Of a DNA stretch of 64,000 nucleotides, positions 57,864 to 64,000 are shown piece by piece; position 1 is the first letter of the stretch; each line of letters begins with the position of its first letter. This DNA comes from Bacillota bacterium (GTDB taxonomy: Bacteria > Bacillota > Clostridia > Acetivibrionales > JAMNXU01). The notes under the pieces were generated by a model. That model searched no databases and had not been told where the DNA came from. It was given only the letters and a program-made list of their open reading frames with translations. The DNA is taken from assembly GCA_023623175.1 (NCBI GenBank), contig JAMNXU010000039.1, positions 1 to 64,000 on the forward strand, read 5' to 3'. The position numbers and the translations under genes are program-made.

Positions 57864-59135
57864 TTACATTTTCTCGATTACATTTTCGCGGTTCGGCCCG
57901 TTTCCGATATACCGGATCGGCACGCCGACATTTTCCTCGATCAACCGTATATACAGTTTTGCGTTTTCAGGCAGTTCGTCAAAACTGGAACAACGTGTTG
58001 TATCGGTCATCCAGCCCGGCAGTGTTTCATATACGGGCTCCACGCGGTAAAGATCGCGGGTGTTTGGCATATTGGTGATTATCCGGCCGTCAAGCCTGTA
58101 ATGGGTGCATACCCTGATTTCATGGAGCGTATCCAGCTTGTCAAGCTTTGTCATCGCCAGTTCATCAAAACCGTTAATCGCGTTGGCATACCGCAGGACG
58201 GGAAGATCAAGCCAGCCTATACGGCGCGAGCGCCCCGTCCTCGCCCCGTATTCATCGTCGGGATTGGCTCCCGTTCCGCGCAGCAATGCCGCGTCGGCTT
58301 CATCCATCTCGGTGGGAAACGGTCCGGCGCCCACTGCGCTGGAAAAAGCCTTGAAGACACCGATTACACTGTCAATCCTTTTGGCGGGAAATCCGCCGCT
58401 GACAGCTGCATAGGCGGCAACAGGATGGGACGACGTTACATACGGATATATTCCGAGGTCGATATCCTTCATTGCACCGAGCTGACCTTCAAATATTATG
58501 TTTAGATTATCCGACAGTGCGGTATGAATGACTTCAAACGGATCCCGGAGGAGAGGCAGCAGTTTTTCCCTCCAGGCCAGGATTTTCTCCATGTTTTCTT
58601 TTTCTGAAAAAGGAGCGGATCCGTAATAGGCAAGCTGCGCATTTACATATTCCAGGCAAGGATTGAGTTTTTCGCGAAAAACGTCCGGATCGCGCAGATC
58701 TTCGGCACGGAAGTTCCTGCGCAGGTACTTGTCGGCATAGGCCTGCCCGATACCGCGCTTTGTCGTTCCTATTCCTCCTGTACTTTCCATCGCTTCATCG
58801 AGGGCGGGATGCCATGGCATGATAAGTTGCGCTTTTTCCGAAAGCATGAGGTTTTCGAGGCCGATGCCCGCATTTTGCAACGCTTCCATCTCTTCAATCA
58901 GTACGTCGGGATTTACAACGGTGCCCGTTCCTATAAGGCATTTGCAACCAGGCCGGAATATCCCGCACGGAACCAGGTGCAGCCTGAAAACTCCGTGTTC
59001 GTTTATAACCGTGTGCCCTGCGTTGTCGCCTCCCTGGAAGCGCACCACCATATCGGCACAGCCCGAGAACCAGTCAACCATCTTACCTTTTCCTTCATCT
59101 CCAAACTGAGCGCCTACTACCACTTTAACAGCCAT
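57864..59135 (-). CDS. purA: Adenylosuccinate synthetase
   Basis: PurA joins IMP and aspartate using GTP to form adenylosuccinate, the first AMP-specific step. The 423-residue product has the N-terminal P-loop-like GAQFGDEGKGK, GDNAGHTV (about 38), and the IMP-binding TTKRGIGQAYADK (about 130). The ATG at 59135 follows AGGGGAG by nine bases; the ATG three codons upstream overlaps that site. It is divergent from a LysR regulator, which suggests joint control, and complements the IMP dehydrogenase elsewhere in this window at the IMP branch point. Confidence 0.96.
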   Translation of the reverse strand: MAVKVVVGAQFGDEGKGKMVDWFSGCADMVVRFQGGDNAGHTVINEHGVFRLHLVPCGIFRPGCKCLIGTGTVVNPDVLIEEMEALQNAGIGLENLMLSEKAQLIMPWHPALDEAMESTGGIGTTKRGIGQAYADKYLRRNFRAEDLRDPDVFREKLNPCLEYVNAQLAYYGSAPFSEKENMEKILAWREKLLPLLRDPFEVIHTALSDNLNIIFEGQLGAMKDIDLGIYPYVTSSHPVAAYAAVSGGFPAKRIDSVIGVFKAFSSAVGAGPFPTEMDEADAALLRGTGANPDDEYGARTGRSRRIGWLDLPVLRYANAINGFDELAMTKLDKLDTLHEIRVCTHYRLDGRIITNMPNTRDLYRVEPVYETLPGWMTDTTRCSSFDELPENAKLYIRLIEENVGVPIRYIGNGPNRENVIEKM

Positions 59136-59176
59136 GAACTTCATCTCCCCTCTTAGAATTTCGCTTTTACACTTGC

Positions 59177-59182
59177 AGTATA
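59177..59182 (-). promoter_or_regulatory. Possible purA -10 box
   Basis: On the minus strand TATACT lies 42 bases before the purA start; the -35 (ATTTTT) is weak. Confidence 0.35.
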
Positions 59183-59227
59183 CCTGATTAAAAGTGATAA
59201 AAATAATATATATTATATATAATATTG

Positions 59228-59242
59228 ATAAATCTGATTTAT
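59228..59242. promoter_or_regulatory. LysR-type box (T-N11-A) between purA and lysR
   Basis: ATAAATCTGATTTAT is a palindrome of the LysR T-N11-A class. It lies in the divergent promoter region and overlaps the ATG at 59241. Confidence 0.6.
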
Positions 59243-59255
59243 GGATGTGAGTAGC

Positions 59256-60161
59256 ATGAAGGGAATTTCCCTTGAATTGTACAGGATTTTCCGCGAGATC
59301 GGCAGGACCGGCAATCTTACGCGCGCCGCTGAAAGACTGTACGTATCCCAGCCGAATATCAGCGCCGCGCTGAGATCCCTGGAAGAGCAACTGAACACGA
59401 CTCTATGCGTCAGGACAAAGAAGGGAATAACGCTGACCTACGAGGGACAGGTACTGTTCGAGGAACTCGAAAAGGCTTTTTACCACATTGAACTGGCCGA
59501 AACCAGGATAGAAAAGCTCGTCCACATGGAAAGCGGCAAAATATCCGTCAGCGCCGGCGATACGATCTGCAACTATTTCCTTTTGCCGTACATAACCGCA
59601 TTTACCAGGAAATACCCGGGAGTTCGGCTCGAGATAACAAACCGGACTTCGCTTGAAACCGCTGATTTGCTGAAAAGGGGCCAGATTGATCTTGGATTTG
59701 TAAACCTGCCGTACAGTGACGACTCGATTCGCGTTACGCAATGCTGCGAAATTCACGATATACTGATCGGCGGCACGGATTACAGGCATCTTTCCGAAAC
59801 CGGCATATCAGCCGCCGAACTGTACGGGTATCCGCTCGTCATGCTTGAACGCAAAAGCATCAGCCGGTTATTTATAGACGAGTATTTTGAAAAAGCGGGA
59901 ATAACGCTGTCGCCCGTTCTTGAACTGGGAAGCCTCGATCTGATCGTGAGCTTTGTGAAGAACAACATGGGCCTGGCTTTTATCCCGATGGAGCTGTGCG
60001 GACATTACATAAATAACGTGGACATATTTCAAATCCCGATGGAAAACCCGCTGCCCGTGCGCGGCATAGGTCTTATTGAGATGGTGAATCCCGTGTACTC
60101 CATTGCGGCAAAGAAATTCAAGGAATTCATTTTAAGCGGACCGCAGGCCGCCGGCCTTTAG
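59256..60161 (+). CDS. LysR family transcriptional regulator
   Basis: A 301-residue LysR protein: winged helix at the N-terminus with GNLTRAAERLYVSQPNISAALRSLE (about 15-40), then a periplasmic-binding-like effector domain. The start is placed at 59256, because the upstream ATG at 59241 overlaps the palindromic box and neither has a strong ribosome site. It is divergent from purA, so purA is the obvious candidate target; the effector is unknown. A terminator follows, so it is a single-gene unit. Confidence 0.88.
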   Translation: MKGISLELYRIFREIGRTGNLTRAAERLYVSQPNISAALRSLEEQLNTTLCVRTKKGITLTYEGQVLFEELEKAFYHIELAETRIEKLVHMESGKISVSAGDTICNYFLLPYITAFTRKYPGVRLEITNRTSLETADLLKRGQIDLGFVNLPYSDDSIRVTQCCEIHDILIGGTDYRHLSETGISAAELYGYPLVMLERKSISRLFIDEYFEKAGITLSPVLELGSLDLIVSFVKNNMGLAFIPMELCGHYINNVDIFQIPMENPLPVRGIGLIEMVNPVYSIAAKKFKEFILSGPQAAGL

Positions 60162-60186
60162 TTTCCGCCGGGGCCGGCAGTTTTTT
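60150..60186 (+). terminator. Intrinsic terminator after the LysR gene
   Basis: GCCGGCC pairs with GGCCGGC, followed by AGTTTTTTATT. The stem begins inside the last codons of the gene. Confidence 0.85.
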
Positions 60187-60282
60187 ATTATTGCGGGGGA
60201 AGGCTGATGTGGTATTATATTATATAATATAATCTCACTGATTACGTAAACAAGTCATCAGGGTCAGGCAGGTGGAAATACA

Positions 60283-61341
60283 ATGAAACTGGAAGAAGCG
60301 ATTTCTTCGATAGGCGAACTGGACACCGACGCGATGGCCAAAGCGTCAAAGAGGCTCGACAGCCTTGCAAAACCCCTCGGCAGCCTCGGAAAGCTGGAAG
60401 ACCTGGTAAAGCAGCTTGCCGGCATTACGGGGAAAGTTTATCCTGATGTGGACAAAAAAACCGTGATAATAATGTGCGCCGACAACGGCGTCGTGGAAGA
60501 GGGAGTCAGCTCCTGCCCGAAGAGTGTGACTGCTGCTGTTACTCGCAACTTCACGAGGGGCATTACGGGCATAAATGTATTTTCGGGCCTTGCGAAAGCC
60601 GATATCGTTATAGTGGATATCGGCGTGGATGACGACCTGGAGTATGGCGTCATCCTGGACAGAAAAATCAGGAAGGGAACCTGGAATATTGCAAAAGGGC
60701 CTGCCATGACCCGGGAAGAAGCGATCAGGGCCATTGAAACGGGGATTGAAATAGTCGCCGGCCTTCGCGAAAAAGGCGTTAACATTCTCGGTACCGGAGA
60801 AATGGGAATAGGCAACACGACCACGAGCAGCGCCGTAGCCTGCGCGCTCACCGGCAGACCTGCCTGCGAAATGACGGGCAGGGGCGCGGGTTTAAGCAGG
60901 GAGGCCTATGAAAATAAAAAGCGAATCGTGGAAAGGGCAATTTCCGTAAACAGGCCTGATCCCGGCGATCCTCTTGATGTCCTGGTGAAAGTCGGGGGTT
61001 TTGACATCGCGGGGCTCGTCGGATGCTATATAGGAGCGGCAGCTTACAAGATCCCGATAATGCTCGACGGGTTTATTTCTTCGGTCGCTGCGCTTGTGGC
61101 TGTAAAATTCAATCCGAAAATCCGGAATTTCCTCATACCGTCCCATACCTCGGCAGAACCAGGAACCCGCGCGGTAATGCAGGAGCTGCAGTTTGAGCCC
61201 ATGCTGAACCTCGGCATGAGACTCGGGGAAGGAACTGGCGCCGCGCTTGGATTTCTGCTGATTGATGCCGCAATGGCGGCATATACGCGCATGGGCACGT
61301 TCGACGATGCGAGGATTGAGCAATATGTCCCCCAGGAATAG
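60283..61341 (+). CDS. cobT: Nicotinate-nucleotide-dimethylbenzimidazole phosphoribosyltransferase
   Basis: CobT makes alpha-ribazole phosphate, activating the lower ligand base for cobamide assembly. The 352-residue product has the family motif GTGEMGIGNTTTSSAVACAL (about residue 168), a CADNGVVEEGVSSCP segment (about 65) and the catalytic glutamate in the late SAEPGTRAVM region. GGTGG precedes the ATG. No cobU, cobS or cobC gene follows; a RACo-like activator does. Confidence 0.95.
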   Translation: MKLEEAISSIGELDTDAMAKASKRLDSLAKPLGSLGKLEDLVKQLAGITGKVYPDVDKKTVIIMCADNGVVEEGVSSCPKSVTAAVTRNFTRGITGINVFSGLAKADIVIVDIGVDDDLEYGVILDRKIRKGTWNIAKGPAMTREEAIRAIETGIEIVAGLREKGVNILGTGEMGIGNTTTSSAVACALTGRPACEMTGRGAGLSREAYENKKRIVERAISVNRPDPGDPLDVLVKVGGFDIAGLVGCYIGAAAYKIPIMLDGFISSVAALVAVKFNPKIRNFLIPSHTSAEPGTRAVMQELQFEPMLNLGMRLGEGTGAALGFLLIDAAMAAYTRMGTFDDARIEQYVPQE

Positions 61342-61369
61342 CAAAATTCTGCAATAAGGAGCTGCGAAA

Positions 61370-63193
61370 GTGAAATACAATATTACGGTCAATTACAACG
61401 GACGCACAATCAGCAAAAAAGCGGAGGCAGGTGCCAATCTGCTTGATTTTCTCAGGAGCTGCGGATTTGAAATGGACTTTCCGTGCGGAGGCAAGGGCAC
61501 GTGCGGCAAATGCAGGGTCAAGGTCAGCGGGATGACGGACACACCGTCGGACAACGAAAGGAAACTGCTGGGCAAAGCCCTCGATGAAGGAATAAGGCTT
61601 GCGTGCCACTGCACCGTTAACTCGGACATTGAGGTATACATGGAATCAAAAAGCGACGGCGCGCAGATTTCCACCGACACAAGGCAGTTCGTACAGGAGC
61701 TCGATCCGATTGTAAAAAAACGCGCGGTAAGGCTTGAGAGACCGGACATTGAAGACCAGAGAACGGATATTGAGAGGCTCATGTCCGCGGCCCGGTGTCT
61801 TGAGAACCGGCTTGGCATTGACGCGGTCAGGGAGCTTCCTCGCATATTGAGGGACGCTGATTTCAATGTTACGCTTGTATACTCGGGCAGTGACCTGTTT
61901 TGCGTCGAACCCGGCGATACCGGCGGGAAATGCTTCGGAATCGCCGTTGACATCGGCACAACGACAATCGCGGCCTACCTTTATGACCTGGTATCGGGCA
62001 GGCGAGCCGATGTGCACTCAACGCTCAATCCCCAGAAAAAATTCGGCGCCGATGTTATTTCGCGCATTGAATATGCGTCGTCCTCCACCGAAGCCGCACG
62101 GGAAATGCACCGCGAGATCGTGTCGTGCATTAACCGCATAGTTTCCGATTTTTCGGAGAGAAACGGCATTGGCGTTGACGATATATACGCGATTACATTT
62201 GTGGGGAACACCACGATGATGCATTTTCTTCTCAATCTGCCCGCAGGCAATATCGCCGTGTCTCCGTTCATTCCCGTTTCCACCGACACGTTTTTGATAA
62301 AGGCTGCTGAAACAGGTCTGCAAATAAATAAAAACGGACTGATAGCGGTTCTGCCGGGAGTTTCGGCCTACGTTGGCGCCGATACGGTAGCTGCCGTACT
62401 TTCAAGCAGTATGCACGAAAGCGATGAAATAACGCTGCTCGTTGATATCGGAACAAACGGCGAGATAGTCCTCGGAAACAAAAAATGGATGTATTCCTGC
62501 TCCGCGGCAGCCGGCCCGGCTTTTGAAGGGGCAAATATCCGGAACGGGATCGGGGGTGTACGCGGCGCCATTGATAAAATTGAGATAGGCGACAGCGTCA
62601 GGTACACCACCATAGGCAAAGAACGCGCCAAAGGCATATGCGGCTCGGGAATTGTGGACGCGGTGGCGGGACTTCTGAAGGCGGGCATAATTGATGAAAC
62701 GGGCAGAATAATAAGCCGCGATGAAGCGGACGGACTTCCGCCGAGACTTCTTGAAAGACTTATTGAAATTGACGGCAGGAATGCCTTCCTGTTGCTTCAC
62801 AGCAGCGAGTGCGACTCGGAAATTGATATAGCCATAACCCAGAAGGACGTAAGGGAACTGCAAAATGCAAAGGCTGCAATTGCCGCGGGCATTAAAATAC
62901 TGATAAAACAGGCCGGCATCGACGTGTCGGATATTGACAGGGTTTACCTTGCCGGGGGTTTCGGCAATTATATAGACAGGGACAATGCAGTAGTTATAGG
63001 GCTTTTGCCGCGCGAACTGAAGGACAGGATCGAGTCCATAGGAAACGCGGCTGGAGCAGGAGCCGTCGGAGCGCTGCTGTCACAGAAGCAGATCGCTCGT
63101 GCCGCCGAGATAAAGAAAATGATAAAGTATGTTGAACTGTCCGCGTGTCCCGAATTCATGGACGAGTTTGTAGAATCCATGCTGTTTGGGTGA
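61370..63193 (+). CDS. RACo-like reductive activator of corrinoid proteins
   Basis: A 607-residue protein: an N-terminal 2Fe-2S ferredoxin domain with CGGKGTCGKC...CHC (about 37-84), a linker, and a C-terminal ASKHA ATPase-like domain of the DUF4445 class (GIAVDIGTTTIAAYL, about 192; VDIGTNGEIV, about 362; AGGFGNYIDRDNA, about 525). RACo uses ATP and electrons to return corrinoid proteins from inactive Co(II) to Co(I). It begins with GTG after AAGGAG. No corrinoid protein or methyltransferase gene lies beside it in this window, so its client is unknown; CobT upstream fits a corrinoid role. Confidence 0.88.
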   Translation: MKYNITVNYNGRTISKKAEAGANLLDFLRSCGFEMDFPCGGKGTCGKCRVKVSGMTDTPSDNERKLLGKALDEGIRLACHCTVNSDIEVYMESKSDGAQISTDTRQFVQELDPIVKKRAVRLERPDIEDQRTDIERLMSAARCLENRLGIDAVRELPRILRDADFNVTLVYSGSDLFCVEPGDTGGKCFGIAVDIGTTTIAAYLYDLVSGRRADVHSTLNPQKKFGADVISRIEYASSSTEAAREMHREIVSCINRIVSDFSERNGIGVDDIYAITFVGNTTMMHFLLNLPAGNIAVSPFIPVSTDTFLIKAAETGLQINKNGLIAVLPGVSAYVGADTVAAVLSSSMHESDEITLLVDIGTNGEIVLGNKKWMYSCSAAAGPAFEGANIRNGIGGVRGAIDKIEIGDSVRYTTIGKERAKGICGSGIVDAVAGLLKAGIIDETGRIISRDEADGLPPRLLERLIEIDGRNAFLLLHSSECDSEIDIAITQKDVRELQNAKAAIAAGIKILIKQAGIDVSDIDRVYLAGGFGNYIDRDNAVVIGLLPRELKDRIESIGNAAGAGAVGALLSQKQIARAAEIKKMIKYVELSACPEFMDEFVESMLFG

Positions 63194-63278
63194 AGGGAAA
63201 AAATCCAGGTAACAGGATGGGAACCAGCATGGCGCCGGGACTGACAGGTCCGGTGCTGTTGCGTATAAAGGCGGGAGG

Positions 63279-63890
63279 ATGAGAGCAATAGACAGGCAAG
63301 ATTTTAAAACGACTAACAAGGCTGAATTAAGAAGGGAAGCCAGAAAGCGAAGGGACGAACTTTCCGCCCCGGACGTATCCCAAAAGGGGGAGGAAATCAC
63401 AAGGCGCCTGCTGGAACTGGATGAGTTTGTCAACGCAGGAACGATAATGTGCTACTTAAGTATCGGCAACGAGGTTCCCACGTGGGACCTGGCCAGGTAC
63501 ATTCTCAATGCCGGCAAGGTTCTCACCGTGCCAAAAATAACGGCGCCGGCGGGAGAGAGCAAAAGGATGATCGCGTGCAAAATCACCGATCTCGAAAGCG
63601 GTCTCAAACCTGGAAGTTTCGGAATAATGGAACCGGCTGACGAGTCTTTGCAGCCCGTTCCGATACCGGATATCGATCTTGTAATCGTACCGGGGCTCCT
63701 TTTTGACAGAAGGGGCTTCCGCATTGGCTACGGAGGCGGATTTTACGACAGTTTTCTGAGAAATAAGGGCGCCGGCTGCACCAGCGTGGGAATCTGCTAT
63801 GAGTTACAGCTTGTGCCGGAGCTGCCCGCGGAAGAGCATGACGTGCCAGTGGATATTGTAATAACCGAGTCGGCGGTCTACAGAATTTGA
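63279..63890 (+). CDS. 5-formyltetrahydrofolate cyclo-ligase
   Basis: This enzyme converts 5-formyl-THF and ATP to 5,10-methenyl-THF, returning a storage folate to the active pool. The 203-residue product has the basic start motif ELRREARKRRDEL (about 14), the substrate region TWDLARYI, and the ATP loop VPGLLFDRRGFRIGYGGGFYDSFL (about 128). The ATG follows AAAGG; a second GGGAGG abuts it and is too close to be used. It is the third gene after cobT and completes a corrinoid/folate group. Confidence 0.9.
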   Translation: MRAIDRQDFKTTNKAELRREARKRRDELSAPDVSQKGEEITRRLLELDEFVNAGTIMCYLSIGNEVPTWDLARYILNAGKVLTVPKITAPAGESKRMIACKITDLESGLKPGSFGIMEPADESLQPVPIPDIDLVIVPGLLFDRRGFRIGYGGGFYDSFLRNKGAGCTSVGICYELQLVPELPAEEHDVPVDIVITESAVYRI

Positions 63891-64000
63891 TACGCTGTGT
63901 CCTTTTTTGCTGTTTTTGGTTTGTCACTCCTGTCCCCCGATAATAAGCGCGCGTCGAGGGCTATATAATTATAGTGTATAACCTTTTAGGGGTGACAGCC
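63891..64000 (+). other. Trailing non-coding segment with inverted repeat
   Basis: No gene is supported. TGTCACTCCT at 63922-63931 can pair with AGGGGTGACA at 63988-63997 with one G-T pair. TATAATTATAGTGTATAAC in between is promoter-like. The element is cut by the window edge. Confidence 0.4.

Noticed and set aside
60186-60282. Cobalamin riboswitch before cobT
   Set aside because: The gap is about 95 bases, too short, and no B12-box sequence is visible.

Overview
The window reads as chromosome of an anaerobic, spore-forming Firmicute of class Clostridia. The evidence is conserved gene order (recJ-apt-relA-dtd-MBL-hemZ-hisS-aspS; spoIIP-x-lepA-hemW-hrcA-grpE-dnaK-dnaJ-prmA-rsmE; yicC-remA-rpoZ), a sporulation gene (spoIIP), strong Shine-Dalgarno sites with ATG/GTG/TTG starts, heavy AGG/AGA arginine codon use, pyruvate phosphate dikinase, and oxygen-sensitive Fe-S/corrinoid activation proteins. 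A cellulolytic or thermophilic relative of the Acetivibrio/Thermoclostridium type is possible, but that is inference. Both edges are cut; no gene clearly runs off either end.

Layout. 0.2-14.5 kb: aldose epimerase, then a translation/stringent-response/repair block, interrupted by an IMP dehydrogenase that has its own promoter, palindrome and terminator and resembles the Tritrichomonas-type enzyme. 14.7-19 kb: a 1429-residue fused ATPase-activator/dehydratase-like protein. 19-31.8 kb: spoIIP, a small membrane protein, lepA, hemW and the CIRCE-controlled heat-shock genes with prmA and rsmE. 32-34.3 kb: yicC, remA, rpoZ (gmk missing from its usual place) and a GtrA-like membrane protein. 34.3-41.3 kb: glycyl-tRNA synthetase, ppdK, a sigma factor with a large C-terminal extension, and a DsbA-like protein. 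41.6-47.6 kb: the pyrimidine operon pyrBCKDFE behind two PyrR-type attenuators. 47.8-51 kb: a beta-propeller protein and a glycosidase-like protein. 51.3-57.7 kb: small HTH protein, tRNA-Gln(CTG), ribonuclease J, then tmcAL and a Gln/Gly-rich lipoprotein on the minus strand, and two small proteins. 57.8-64 kb: purA divergent from a LysR regulator, then cobT, a RACo-like corrinoid-protein activator, and 5-formyl-THF cyclo-ligase.

How the parts work together. Nucleotide supply recurs: apt, IMP dehydrogenase, purA and the UMP pathway, with RelA able to sense starvation. The chaperone block is a regulated unit started from a CIRCE-bearing promoter. CobT, the RACo-like protein and the folate enzyme suggest corrinoid/folate one-carbon chemistry.

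The least expected pattern is not a gene. Many intergenic spacers carry short imperfect direct repeats (periods 11 to 24 bp, up to six copies), often starting at the stop codon of the upstream gene. Related low-complexity sequence extends the pyrD reading frame. No CRISPR array, transposase, integrase or rRNA was seen.
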